DNA of 64,000 nucleotides, from NCBI RefSeq assembly GCF_963675165.1, contig NC_087382.1:496001-560000 (forward strand), read 5' to 3'. This document shows, one piece after another, positions 1 through 10,128 of the stretch. The stretch is from Halichondria panicea (taxonomy: Eukaryota; Porifera; Demospongiae; Suberitida; Halichondriidae). The translations under genes and the position numbers were made by a program. The notes beneath the pieces were generated by a model, which saw only the letters and a program-made list of their open reading frames with translations, ran no database searches and was not told the origin of the DNA. Positions within the stretch are counted from its first letter, which is position 1. Each line of letters begins with the position of its first letter.

Positions 1-645
1 TTTTCTATATTTGAGTCAGGGGAATGGACTCATCCGTACCCACTAATGAACATTGCTCGTTATTCCTCAACAGCTGTCTCCTTCAACAACCACATCATTG
101 TAGCTGGTGGGGTTGATGGTAAAGGACAAACCTCCTCTGTGGAGGTGTTTGACGTGGCGTCAAGAAGATGGTACATTGCTCAGTCACTACCTAACCCACG
201 AGCAGTACTGAAATCAACTCTCATAGGAAACACCCTCTACCTAATGGGAGGGTTCGATCACACTAGGAGGGCAACCAAGACAGTGCACCACGTCGACCTC
301 AATGAACTGATTGCAAAGGCCCTTTTCAACCTGGACACACCCACTCTCTGGCAGACCTTACAGGAAGTACCACTCGAGCGTTCAGCCCCTCTCAGTATTG
401 GGAGGTCACTATTAGCCGTTGGTGGAGCGAACGACAAAATCTTAACAAGTTCATCGATCCACCTCTACCAGCCTGACACCAGGAGGTGGGTGAAAGTGGG
501 AGATCTGCCTACTGCACGATACTACTCCACATGCTCAGCACTTCCTAATGGAGAGGTTATTGTAGCCGGAGGAGAGACAAACGCTGATTACATTCAAACT
601 GTGAACTTCTTGTCAATAAGTTTAATTGTTTTGTTTTGTACATAA
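1..645 (+). CDS. Array gene 1 (partial): kelch propeller C-terminal part
   Basis: This is the 3' end of a kelch exon whose 5' part lies outside the window. The reading frame is open from base 1, so the ATG at 46 is internal. It holds the end of blade 2 and blades 3-6, each with the double glycine (AGGVDG, MGGFD, VGGAND, AGGETN) and the spaced Trp (RRWYIA, RRWVKV). It is the counterpart of the last 215 or so residues of the other array kelch exons. It ends SISLIVLFCT instead of SISS, a slightly longer tail. Kelch propellers are protein-binding platforms. Whether its upstream half had a kinase or Death domain cannot be seen. Confidence 0.85.
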   Translation, partial: FSIFESGEWTHPYPLMNIARYSSTAVSFNNHIIVAGGVDGKGQTSSVEVFDVASRRWYIAQSLPNPRAVLKSTLIGNTLYLMGGFDHTRRATKTVHHVDLNELIAKALFNLDTPTLWQTLQEVPLERSAPLSIGRSLLAVGGANDKILTSSSIHLYQPDTRRWVKVGDLPTARYYSTCSALPNGEVIVAGGETNADYIQTVNFLSISLIVLFCT

Positions 646-894
646 TTTGTCATGTTAACAACAACAATAATTATACATGATGTTTTTTCATGTTGTGAGA
701 AATGCTTTTCTATCGTATAATCATTTTTCCAAAAAATTTCACTGTTTGTTGGGATTGTAAATTCTGGAAAAAACAATGACATGCATGCATGAGTTCGTAC
801 ACATTATAATGTTTGCCCTGGATTGTAAAAGTAGTCGTTAAGAATATGACAATGATAGAATAGGCCGCAAAAACAGACAAAATGTGTGACAGTG

Positions 895-1853
895 TCATAA
901 CAAGTTCAGGTTATTGGTTGGGGTCTTGTCCGAGGGTAGGGTGGACGCCTTCTCCCAGAATCCAAAGTCTATCTCCTCTTCCGAGCCAGACAGTAAGAGG
1001 TGGGGCTCAGAAACTGAGGGGTTAAAAAGTCACATGGTCATAGTCATACTGAGTGGAAGTTTGAGGGCTTAGGAAGTGGCGAGAAAGTTGAAAGTACTTG
1101 TAACACTACTATACTGGCTAAAAGAAGAAAAAAAATGTCTTACGATGAAAAGTACATTGTGACTACTAGAATAATCGTAAGGGTCAGCCTTTTGCCGTTG
1201 GATTAATTTTCACTGCACGCCATCATGTATTACTTACTTACATTATAGTAATACTAGAATAGAGTAAGTGATACCTTTTGTGGAGAGTGAGAGCTGCTGA
1301 GCTTTGACACTCTCCAGGAACTTGTCAAAGTCCTCCTCGTCCTGAGTCAGTGTTCTGTAGCCAGGATAAACAACACATGGACACATTCAAACTGGTAGTG
1401 TGATGAAGGGTCTGGTACACGTACTGTACAATGTCATGTACAAATATTGTGAGCTAGTGTTCTCAATTGACACATGTTTCCCTGTACACACCTAAACTGC
1501 GTACATTGAAGCATACCTTGTATACAAGTGCATGTACATACAGACTAGTAAGCATGCTAGGTTCCCATTCTTTGTACTGTACATTCAATAGTACGCAGTC
1601 GACTCATTGCACTGCATAACTACACATTATACACACGTACCTTGTTCTTGATGAAGGTTCCTCAGTAGCCCCTGTCCATGGACCCATGTCTTCAGACTGT
1701 CCCTCACTGCTTGTAGGCTGCTCACCAGACTGGAGGTGGGCTGCATGTAAGGGCTGCGTGTCAGGGGAGTTTTTAGTCTCTGATGACAGACCCTTCTCCA
1801 TACTGCTGAGGTCTGTTAGCGTCTGAGTGGCCAGTCTTAGCAGCATAGTAGGC
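895..1853 (-). pseudogene. Unrecognised convergent gene, last three exons (unit 1 copy)
   Basis: Three exons are visible on the - strand: 1641-1853, 1275-1354 and the terminal exon 895-1013. Phases fit across both junctions. The product would read EEPSSRTR / TLTQDEEDFDKFLES / SEPHLLLSGSEEEIDFGFW and end LNLL with the stop at 895-897. Donors are GTACGT and GTATCA; the acceptor before the terminal exon is a clean pyrimidine tract plus CAG. This is the only copy in the window that keeps the middle exon. The upstream exon has lost 17 bp relative to the other copies (near 1833), which breaks the frame, so it is probably a decayed gene end. The protein is acidic; I do not recognise the family. Confidence 0.5.
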
Positions 1854-2009
1854 CTAGAGGTGTGTGTGTGTGTGGGGGGGGGTCGTACATTGCACACCTT
1901 TAAATACATTACAGGGAAACACACATCATGTGCTGAATAGGACACACTATAGCTGACCTTGAATAACTTTAAGGGACTCTACAAAGTATGACACAAATGC
2001 ATTTTCCAG

Positions 2010-2290
2010 CTAATGTACTCTGTACCTGTACAGGTAGATGTTTCCTGATCCACGGGTCCCAGTGTACATTGTTGAGTTGAGCTTAAACTTGTTCGTCAGG
2101 TAGGGAGGGGCAAGGTTTAGCAGACATTTGTGCACTTGGGTGAGCATGAACCTTTGACGCCTTTCATGGAGTGTGGTCCAGCCAAGTTGGTCCCTGAGGG
2201 ATGAGCTGCTGGTATGTGGAGGTTTTCCCAATATCACATGCATTCCATAGTTAGCAATTTTCCTCAGCAATGGTCTCTCTCCATGGTCCT
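2010..2290 (-). mobile_element. Non-LTR retrotransposon reverse-transcriptase C-terminal relic
   Basis: The - strand reads LGWTTLHERRQRFMLTQVHK, then CLLNLAPPYLTNKF and YTGTRGSGN. The pattern L-G-W-x-L-x-x-R-R, a K-C/I-L, A-P-x-Y-L and a late T-R-x-x is the usual region after the polymerase core of LINE-type ORF2 proteins. Only about 90 residues remain and neither end of an element is seen. It lies between the unit-1 convergent gene copy and a Death-domain fragment. Confidence 0.6.
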
Positions 2291-2345
2291 GGCTATGCCA
2301 CTGTGGTTCACAATAGGACTGGACAAAGCTTCCACCGAATACAGG
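2267..2345 (-). pseudogene. Reversed Death-domain fragment (upstream of gene 2)
   Basis: On the - strand this reads EALSSPIVNHSGIARTMERD and then a stop. It matches the last helix of the array Death exon (KALSSPIVGHVHIARTIERD) but runs opposite to the array. It sits directly upstream of the gene 2 promoter region. Similar fragments are found before genes 3, 4, 5, 6 and 7. Confidence 0.55.
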
Positions 2346-2427
2346 CAATAGTTTGGCCAACTTCCTCCATGCTTCAAAAGTGTCAGACCTAAACCTTTTT
2401 TGACCAGATCTCAAGAAGCATGTGGTT

Positions 2428-2588
2428 TGCTGATACAGCAATATTTTTGCTCAAAAGGGGGAGTATCTTGTAGCTCAGTAGCTGTTATAAGTACGCGAGG
2501 TTAAGTACATGTACATGTGTTGTACATGTACGTAGACTACATGTGTATTAAATTTGAAGAAGATGTAGCCTCTGGATTATTATCAGTG
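2428..2588 (+). promoter_or_regulatory. Gene 2 promoter region and 5' UTR exon
   Basis: A near-palindrome TGCTGATACAGCA at 2428-2440 (one mismatch to the version in genes 4 and 5) is followed by GGGGGAGTATCTTGTAG at 2457-2471, a diverged form of the shared GGGCGTGTCTTGTAG motif. A conserved stretch then ends in TATCA|GTGAGT at 2585/2586, a donor for a 5' UTR intron. The matching acceptor CTACAG precedes AGAAGATG at 2705. The same arrangement occurs before the other Death genes. Confidence 0.45.
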
Positions 2589-2709
2589 AGTACAGACTAG
2601 ACAGCACTGTATACTGTAGATCTTTAGTGTAGTAATCATTGCACACTCCCAATATAAACTATGCTCATACATTTCACTGCAATATCTTATTCCACACTCT
2701 ACAGAGAAG

Positions 2710-3028
2710 ATGTCTGACACTTACCTCACAATAGCAGATCTAGGAAAACTATACATAGCTACGTTTGATGCTCGAGTGAAGTGGCGAAACTTCTTGCTGG
2801 TTCTTGAGATATCCTCAGATACTATCGACAGTATAGGTACGAAATGGCGAGATGATCCTGATGACTGCTATCGTGAGGGTTTGAAAGAATGGCTGAAAGG
2901 TGGGGAGAGAAGCTGGGAAGATGTTGTCAAAGCATTGTCTAGTCCTATTGTGGGCCACGTTCACATAGCCAGGACCATCGAGAGAGATCATCTACAGTCT
3001 AGCAATCCTACTGATGTGAAGTCAGAGG
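2710..3028 (+). CDS. Gene 2 exon: Death domain
   Basis: About 95 residues with the Death-fold pattern: DLGKLYIATFDARVKWRNFL (helices 1-2 with the core Trp), EISSDTIDSIGTKW (helix 3), CYREGLKEWLKG (helices 4-5) and SWEDVVKALSS...IARTIERD (helix 6). It ends SEG|GTAAGT. It is the most diverged Death exon of the array. An open frame runs on past the donor to 3135, but it is intron sequence by comparison with the other copies. Confidence 0.75.
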
Positions 3029-6000
3029 GTAAGTACCAATTATGCACCTATCAATGCAAACCCCCACCCCCCCCTCCTGGGATAGGGTGGGGCATTTGTA
3101 AGTCATTTGATTCCCCTGGGGTGGGGCTTTTGTAATTAAGTTTGTATACTCAGCAGCCACAAGTCAGTATACTATAATTTTAACTTCTAGTTCTTTTTTA
3201 TAACCTCCCACTGGCATGTGTACATGTAGCTCTTTGGAAGGAACAAACAGCCAGTATAGAAAGCTGGATCACTTGTGATTGCTGGAGCTGTGGTTTCATT
3301 GAGTTGAAGTAGAACCACAGACTTACTATTGTATACAGAGTGTACTCCATAATTATGTGCTATGTTGTTTATTCTTTGTGACTGTGTCAAATCCCGTGGG
3401 TTAGGGGAGGGGTATTTGTAGTGCTTTAGTACCGTAGAAACTGAATTATTAGCGCATGCGCTTTTGGGGTCAATAGCAGAGCTCTATACGCTTATATTCG
3501 AGAATGCGCCTATAATGCAGTCATTTCGAGCCCCACCCAGCAACCGGATGTCTCTGTGATGAGTGCTGACTCGCAAGCTAGCTAGAAAGTGAGCAAGCAA
3601 GGCAAGCAGGCAACCCTAACTGGATCTATATCATACTATTATGTTACAGTTCATTTTACAGTTCATTTACATCATTTTAAATTGACCAGGAACTTGCATA
3701 ATTGGAAAAGCGCTTCAATTCGAGTATAAAAAGCCTGCCGTTGAGCATGTGCTTAAAATAAAGATACGCTTATAGTCGAGTAAGCGCTAATAATCCAGTG
3801 TCTACGGTAGTGTATTTGTACTGAAAACTACCCCCCTGAAGAGGGGGGTTTGCAACTCCCAGTGTCAAATCCCCACCCTATCCAGGGAGGGGGGTGGGGA
3901 TTTACATTGATAGGTGCATTAATGCATCTATATATATGAACGATATGCCCCACCCCCCTCCCCCCCACCTAGGGTTATTAGTATCGCAACCTAGGGTTAT
4001 TAGTATCGCAAGCCACACCCCTTCACTCGAAGAAGGGTCAGACAACAGTGTGATATTGACCATTCTACTATATTGACCATATTGACCATTCCACTACATT
4101 TCCCTCACGTGCTCCCCAGGTGGTGGGGTGGGGTATATCATTGATAGGTGCATAACTTAATGATACGTAGTTTGTTAATTAGTATAATTATTTCACTACA
4201 TTACCACTCCCCCACCTACACACATTGTTCTGTACAGTTGACCAAAATTTAGCACTATAAAGTACCTAGTGCATGATAATTATGTGTTTTACGCTTCCGA
4301 ATAATGTGTCGATTTTCCTTTTAACGTTTAATTAGATGCTTCACTGACAAGAGACTCGGACTCAATGGAGGCAACAAAGAGGGACACTCAACCAATCAAG
4401 AAGGTGCGTACATGTAGTGTGTGAATGAGATTCCTAACTGCAGCCACAAACAACAGCACTGTACCTCAGGGTGCTGTTTCATTATAGCTATAAATAAGTA
4501 GTACTCGCTTGTTATTAGATCCCACTTGTGTGTGTTTAGCAGGGAATTATGAGCCATAATCTCATAGTTTCCCAGGGAATTATAAGCTTGAGGGTATAAA
4601 GTACAAGTATAATTTTTTGAATGTACAGAAATGATAATAAAGCTGTAGCTGTATGATAATTAGCTATGGCTATTCAGTTTTTTCACTACCAGTTTCTATA
4701 GCGTTTGCTGGGTTTATGGTAGGGTTCACCAGTATCTTTTCTTGTCCGCCAGTCTACGAGGAACACTAAGAGCCAATGATTTTAACTGCATGTTCTGGGT
4801 CCATTGTCACAAGCATGAAAGCATGTCTTCAACTAAGTAGCATTTGTCAACTTCGTCCTCCTGACTTCTGTTTCTAACAGCCATGTTTCAAAATAGGTAG
4901 ACTCCTGGGAACAATATAGTGCACTGTAGCATTGCTGCAAGCTGTTCCTTGCTAGCTAGCGTACAGATCAGAACAGTTTACTGAGAAGCTTGAGCTGGGG
5001 TGGGGCTTGAGTGCAGAGAAAAGAGGAGGCTGGGCTCAATTGTTGCAGAGTGCTTCCTGCACAAGGTGGAGACACTAGTTTGTCCATTCCAATGTTGAAG
5101 CAAGGCCAATGCAAAGGTTTTTAGCAGAGAAGCAGAACTCATCTAGCTTGTCAGAACAGGACATTTTCAAAACTAAAGCTGTTGCTAAGGCTCGCTGCTT
5201 TTATAGATACACTTCTTACCTGAGGCAGCCAATGAAAAGTGGGATCTAAATTAGTTAGAACATGTGCATTCGGTATCTATGGTTATAGTGTCCCTCATCC
5301 CTCGGGCAAAGCCCTCGTGATATGGGACACTATAACACATAGATACCTCATGCCCATGTACTATCTATAACGTAGACACTATCCTCATTCATTATTCAGG
5401 GTCCCCCTCCCAGAGAGTTGCCACTCACTCTGAAATGGAGAAGAGGAAAAGATATGCCAATCAAGATGGGCTACACAGTACAGAGTGTTGTTATCGGTGA
5501 CACGGCGTATGTTGGTGGAGGCAGTGCAGACAATTATCGTAACATGTGTACAGTGATGAAGCTCGAGCAAGATCAATGGACCAAACTACCAGAGTACACT
5601 GCCAAGTGGTTTGGTATGACATCACTCGCTAATCGACTAGTGCTAGTGGGAGGACGTGATCCAAAAAAAAACACACCCAGCAATCAACTTTCAGTGCTCG
5701 AGTCAGGGGAATGGACTCACCCGTACCCACCAATGAACATTGCTCGTCAATCCTCAACAGCTGTCTCCTTCAATAACCACATAATTGTAGCTGGTGGGCG
5801 TGATGGTGATGGTCGTATCTCCTCTGTGGAGGTGTTGGACGTGGTATCAAGAAGATGGTACATTGCTCAGTCACTACCTAACTCACGATCAGAACTGAAA
5901 TCAACTCTCATAGGAAACACCCTCTACCTAATGGGAGGGTACGATCACACTGGGCCAACCAAGACAGTGCACCACGTTGACCTCAATGAACTCATTGCCA

Positions 6001-6314
6001 AAGCCCTTTCCAACTCGGACACACCCACTCTCTGGCAGACGTTAGAGGAAGTGCCGCTCGAGTTGTCAGCTCCTCTCAGTATTGGGAGGTCACTATTAGC
6101 CGTTGGTGGAGCGAATGACAGAGTCAACCCAAGTTCATCGATCCACCTATACCAGCCTGACACCAGGAGGTGGTTGAAAGTAGGAGACCTGCCTACTGTA
6201 CGATACTGCTGCACATGCTCAGTACTTCCTAGTGGAGAGGTTATTGTAGCCGGAGGACAGATAGTAAATAAGATTAAAATCAAAACTGTGGATTTCTTCT
6301 CTATAAGTTCTTAG
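2710..6314 (+). CDS. Array gene 2: Death domain - kelch protein, kinase exon lost
   Basis: Three coding exons join in frame: 2710-3028 (Death, ends phase 1), 4336-4403 (linker, ends phase 0) and 5400-6314 (kelch, stop at 6312-6314). The predicted protein is 433 residues: Death 1-106, basic/acidic linker 107-129, six-bladed kelch 130-433. The other Death genes carry a kinase exon between Death and linker. Here that exon is deleted, leaving its acceptor and about 10 bases (see 4238-4270). I see no coiled-coil exon between 4404 and 5399. Because the missing exon is phase 1 at both ends, the frame survives. The protein would be an adaptor joining a Death-domain partner to a kelch target. The start is the ATG after the conserved acceptor CTACAG at 2704, shared by all Death genes. 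Confidence 0.75.
3431..3808 (+). mobile_element. TA-flanked MITE, family CCGTAG
   Basis: Inverted ends CCGTAGAAACTG and CAGTGTCTACGG, bordered by TA on both sides, with ATTATTAGCGC just inside the left end and GCGCTAATAAT inside the right. It lies in the first coding intron of gene 2. A related copy in opposite internal orientation is at 11975-12547. Confidence 0.7.
4238..4270 (+). other. Kinase-exon deletion scar in gene 2
   Basis: The acceptor of the kinase exon is intact (TTCTGTACAG, ending 4237) and is followed by the first bases TTGACCAAAA. After a short unmatched patch the sequence resumes as the intron downstream of the kinase exon (TAGTGCATGATAATTATGTG, as at 11815 in gene 3). About 0.8 kb covering the whole kinase domain is therefore missing. 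If the vestigial acceptor were used the frame would soon stop, so expression probably relies on skipping to 4336. Confidence 0.7.
4404..5399. other. Gene 2 last intron, no exon seen
   Basis: No coiled-coil exon could be found here, although the other genes have two to four at this place. A hairpin-forming inverted repeat lies at 5271-5349 (GGTATCTATGGTTATAGTGT against its near complement). The rest is unassigned. Confidence 0.5.
5400..6314 (+). CDS. Gene 2 exon: six-bladed kelch propeller
   Basis: One 305-codon exon after acceptor ATTATTCAG. It opens GPPPREL and LTLKWRRGKDMP, then six kelch blades marked by YVGGGS, LVGGRD, VAGGRD, LMGGYD, AVGGAND and VAGGQ, with RRWYIA and RRWLKV at the Trp positions. 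The last strand (KTVDFFSI) could close the ring with the first. Blade 1 carries the longer loop ADNYRNMC that genes 3 and 7 lack. Confidence 0.85.
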   Translation, partial: GPPPRELPLTLKWRRGKDMPIKMGYTVQSVVIGDTAYVGGGSADNYRNMCTVMKLEQDQWTKLPEYTAKWFGMTSLANRLVLVGGRDPKKNTPSNQLSVLESGEWTHPYPPMNIARQSSTAVSFNNHIIVAGGRDGDGRISSVEVLDVVSRRWYIAQSLPNSRSELKSTLIGNTLYLMGGYDHTGPTKTVHHVDLNELIAKALSNSDTPTLWQTLEEVPLELSAPLSIGRSLLAVGGANDRVNPSSSIHLYQPDTRRWLKVGDLPTVRYCCTCSVLPSGEVIVAGGQIVNKIKIKTVDFFSISS

Positions 6315-6508
6315 TTTTTTTCATGTCCTTCGTGTTATAATTATAAATTAATGATACTTTTCTAGCATAATAATTAAAGTTGCAACTGAATTTCGATTGG
6401 CAGCTATTAAAGATTACGCAAAAACAATCAATGGCATTAGTTGGTACATAATTAAATTTCCCGAATAGACAAGAAACCGACAATAATTATACTAATTATG
6501 TGACAGTC

Positions 6509-7357
6509 TCATAACAAGTTCAGGTCCTTCCTTGCATGGTTGGGGTCTTGTCCGAGGGTAGGGTGGACGCCTTCTCCCAGAATCCAAAGTCTATCTCCTC
6601 TTCCGAGTCAGACAGTAAGAGGTGGGGCTCAGGAACTGAGGGGTTAAAGAGTCACATGGTCATAGTCATACTGAGTGGAAAATTGAGGGCTTAGGAAGTA
6701 AGGGGTGAGAAAACTGAAAGCCAATTGACACACGTTTCCCTGTACACACCTAAACTGCATACATTGAAGCATACCTTGTATACAAGTGCATGTACATACA
6801 GACTAGTTAGTAAGCATGCTAGGTTCCCATTCTCTGTACTGTACATTCAATAGTACACAGTCGACTCATTGCACTGCATAACTATACATTATACACACGT
6901 ACCTTGTTCTTGATGAAGGTTCCTCAGTAGCCCCTGTCCATGGACCCATGTCTTCAGACTGTCCCTCACTGCTTATAGGCTGCTCACCAGACTGGAGGTG
7001 GGATGCATGTAAGGGCTGGGTGTCAGGGGAGTTTTTAGTCTCTGATGACATATCCTTTTCCATACTGCTGAGGTCTGTTAGCGTCTGAGTGGCCAGTTTA
7101 CGTGAGGCCCCTCTCTTAGCAGCATAGTAGGCCTAAAGGTGTGTGTGCGGTGGGGGGGGAGGGGGTCGTACATGATTGTACATTGCACACCTTCAAATAC
7201 ATTACAGGGAAACACACATCATGTGCTGAATAGGACACACTATAGCTGACCTTGAATCACTTTAAGGGACTCTACAAAGTATGACACAAATGCATTTTCC
7301 AGCTAATGTACTCTGTACCTCTACCTCCATTCTCAGTGCCTCTTCTTGTCTCCTCAA
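6509..7357 (-). pseudogene. Unrecognised convergent gene, exon relics (unit 2 copy)
   Basis: Three exon-like blocks lie on the - strand. The small one at 7325-7357 reads LRRQEEALRME with its acceptor and a GTAGAG donor. The second, 6903-7132, reads YYAAKRGASRKLATQTLTD and then a Ser/Glu-rich stretch ending EEPSSRTR, with a pyrimidine-rich acceptor and donor GTACGT. The terminal block, 6509-6635, reads SEEEIDFGFW. The 80-bp exon between the last two is missing, and extra bases near 6530 change the C-terminus, so this copy looks inactive. It is tail-to-tail with gene 2. Confidence 0.5.
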
Positions 7358-7674
7358 CTGTACAGTAGGAGAGAGGAAGCCATTGAATGACATGAAAACA
7401 CCACTCACACCAACACAGTGTAATGCACACACCAAACAGACACACTCAACCAGAATAACAGAAGCAGCTCGGAATTGTCACCATTGCTTACAAGACTCTA
7501 TTGCAGTAGGCACTCACTCATCTCATGCTATAATGTACTGTACAACACACTGTACACTAACACAGGCTCAGAATTGTCATCTTCCTATGCAGTCTAGAGT
7601 CACTCATTGAGTTGCCTGCCCTTCTCATACCTATACGACGTTGGCTTCCTCAGTGCTTGCACCAGTAGACTGTA
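7358..7674. other. Spacer without recognised gene
   Basis: An open frame covers most of 7281-7610 on the + strand but has no domain, and a near copy exists at 52216-52515. I treat it as non-coding spacer carried along by duplication. Confidence 0.4.
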
Positions 7675-7738
7675 CATGGTCTCTCTCCATGGTCCTGGCT
7701 ATGTCACTGTGGCCCACAATAGGACTGGACAAAGCTTC
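7675..7738 (-). pseudogene. Reversed Death-domain fragment (unit 3)
   Basis: The - strand reads EALSSPIVGHSDIARTMERD, followed by VQSTGASTEEANVV and a stop. It is the closest of the reversed fragments to a Death helix 6. An in-frame stop also lies immediately before EALSS. Confidence 0.6.
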
Positions 7739-7878
7739 CTACAAATCCAGACAGTGAAATGTTTGGCCACTGCACTAGCTTGTTCCATCATAGACTATTA
7801 ACAAGAGTTTATGATAGACTCTTGCTATTAATTATGCTTCAACTCCTGTCATGTTCTGTCTCTAAAAATGTGCATGTT

Positions 7879-7926
7879 TGCTGAATCAGCAATGTTAATT
7901 GCATGTGACAAGGAAAAGGGTGTGTC
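7879..7926 (+). promoter_or_regulatory. Maf-type palindrome and GT box, distal to gene 3
   Basis: A perfect palindrome TGCTGAATCAGCA at 7879-7891 and GGGTGTGTCTTGTAG from 7918 repeat the arrangement seen directly before genes 4 and 5. Gene 3 starts 2.2 kb further on and has its own promoter block at 9863, so this is probably a duplicated older promoter. The UTR donor that follows it elsewhere reads ATGAGT here (near 8022), so it is broken. Confidence 0.45.
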
Positions 7927-8147
7927 TTGTAGCTAGCTGCAAAAGGATCTCCTCTAGTTGGGCGGAGCCCGACCGTCCCTCCTAGCTAGCTGTGATGAGA
8001 ATGAAGATGCTGGAATATTATCAATGAGTACAGACACCACTGTGTACTGTAGATACACAGACTAGACATTGATACTGTAGAGACACATTAATTGCTTGTG
8101 AGTTTCATTGATGGCATAATTATATTATAATTATCACACACTAACAG

Positions 8148-8270
8148 ATCTTCTGCAAACAACTATCGATACGCTTCCTCAACCTGTGTGTACGTGTGTG
8201 AGGGATCTGGGCAACATGAAATGATGGATCCTTGGCTTATGTGATGATCTCCAACAGGTGACACTGGACA
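8148..8270 (-). pseudogene. Reversed kinase C-lobe fragment (unit 3)
   Basis: The - strand retains SFHVAQIPHT...HRLRKRIDSCLQ, matching SFHVAQIPRTHRLRKLIDSC in the kinase exon of gene 3. It contains stops and an inserted ACAC repeat. It lies opposite to the array direction and near the reversed Death fragment at 7675. Copies occur at 34791 and 53292. Confidence 0.6.
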
Positions 8271-9032
8271 GTACGAGAACATGGAACTGGACAAGGGGGT
8301 GTGGCAATGGGGGTGTGCTGCTCTAAACTACAATGTATAACATTTGTGGACTCTGTCAAGAGCTGCTTTAAGGTAAAGATGTAGCTCTATGGAATGTGGT
8401 ACGTGTTTGTTTAGCTAGTGGATCTGATTTTAATCAAGACTTGCACAGTATGCATGTATACGTATGTGCTGTGTCAGCAGAAACCTTGAAGACCCATACG
8501 ATAACTTAACTGACCAATTTCCAGTGTAAAAAATGTGTTCAGTAGCTTTTAGATTTATGGTGTGTTTAGCTTTAGTATCAAAATGACCAAACTAAAGGAC
8601 TTAACTTAATATTGTTGTAGCTCCTCCTAAAAGTGCTCGTATAATTATCGTGTTTGAAATGAAGAAGTCATCACACTTTGTGTCTACTACCGTATTACTA
8701 CTGCAATGTTTTAATTGTGAGTTTCAAACACTTGCAAACTTCGTGAGTGCTTATGACATCGCTAAAATAAGATTGCAAATACCTGTATACCAGTACTTGT
8801 ATGATAATAGCACGATCTCTCCTTATTGCAAAGTTTCAAATGTTTCCTCAATCATAAAGGCTGAATTTGAACTCTGTACCCAGGCACATTGTTACAGTAG
8901 CAGTACAGTATCTTAATGTACAGTGTGTATTCTTGTAGTATGGCAATCCAAGGGGTTTAATCATATCTCCATTCCTCCAGTCTTATCCCCCCGCCCACAC
9001 ACTCTCCACAGAGTCACTCCCAGAGTTCATAG

Positions 9033-9700
9033 TCCACCACACAATGGAAGAGCTGTGTATGCCTTGTTGACTGGTGCTCCCCCGAGACTCCGCCCCTTCC
9101 CCTGCCCAGCCCATCCCTCGGAGGAGACCAGCTGGTGTACAACAAGCACTGGAGCAGGTGGGTGGGGTTTGCAGTGTAGGAAGATTCCTAAGAACTGCTA
9201 TATTATGTTACGTAGGTAGAGTACGTACGTTCAAAGTTTGTTAGAGAATCATCTTATTTGAAGCATGTCTGTAGTTTTTGGTTGGGTCAAAATGATCAGT
9301 TTGCACATTTAAAAATTAAAGTTCATTGAAGGACCTTCTATATTGTTTAAAAAATATTCACAATAGCTTCATGTAATGGTGAAAAAACTTCAGAGAGGTC
9401 AGGGTTCACCCGTTACCCCATTACCTTATTACCGTACGTGTATGTAGGTAGCTATACATGAACTTGGAACAAGCCATCACAATTATACACAGGTGTCAAT
9501 ATTAGTAAAACATTCCGCTCTCTGTGACTAATCCACAAATTCACAAAATAGCCAATTCACAATTTTATATATACTATGTCCGTATTCCACACTACGCTAG
9601 TACACTATAATATTAACCGTCACTCCCCATGCATGTACAGGTGCTTTGGTATTGTCTACCACCCCTGCCTGCACAAGATGCTCTCAGCTACTCTTGTCTG
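9033..9700 (+). pseudogene. Candidate exons of an unrecognised gene, decayed copy
   Basis: Two exon-like blocks: 9033-9157 (frame STTQWKSCVCLVDWCSPE ... DQLVYNKHWS, donor AG|GTGGGT) and one starting at 9641 after acceptor ATGTACAG. The 36.5-37.4 kb copy has a further 56-bp exon between them that is deleted here, and the GT donor after the last block is changed to AT. I cannot name the family. Confidence 0.3.
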
Positions 9701-9862
9701 ATGTTTTCCGATGTTACATTAAAAAGAAACTATAAAAATTAGCTTGAAATAATCAAGTGTTGTGTGTTGCATAGGAGTGCATGAATGCATGGTGACAGTT
9801 GTATATTATTATCTTCCCACAATCATCTAAGTTGTGTCATGTTTGTTGTCTTGTAATCTCCG

Positions 9863-10001
9863 GCGCATGCGCAGTATACCAATGTGCAAGGAAAGAGGGC
9901 GTGTCTTGTAGTTCATGAGTGTTGTTTGGTTTGTCTGCTGTTCCCTGGCCCTACTAGCTGGTGAAATCAAAGGGAAGATACTGTAGCCTCGACATATTTC
10001 A
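9863..10001 (+). promoter_or_regulatory. Gene 3 promoter block and 5' UTR exon
   Basis: GCGCATGCGCA at 9863-9873 is a palindromic NRF1-type site. GGGCGTGTCTTGTAG follows from 9897, the motif shared by all array promoters. The presumed UTR exon ends TTTCA|GTGAGT at 10001/10002 and joins the acceptor CTACAG at 10123, six bases before the ATG. No TATA box stands out. Confidence 0.45.
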
Positions 10002-10128
10002 GTGAGTGCAGACAGCACTGCATGTGTACTGTATACGTACTGTACATGATTTACTTTAGAGCTGTGCACACCTATGTACTCCCTCCTATAAAGCATTCTT
10101 TATATCTATTCCACACTCTACAGAGAAG

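Noticed and set aside
5945..6283. 112-codon open frame on the - strand across the kelch exon
   Set aside because: Antisense shadow of the kelch exon; it recurs in shortened form in the other kelch copies and has no domain.
8650..8916. 88-codon + strand frame
   Set aside because: No domain; the copies near 36010 and 53840 have frame changes, so it is not maintained.
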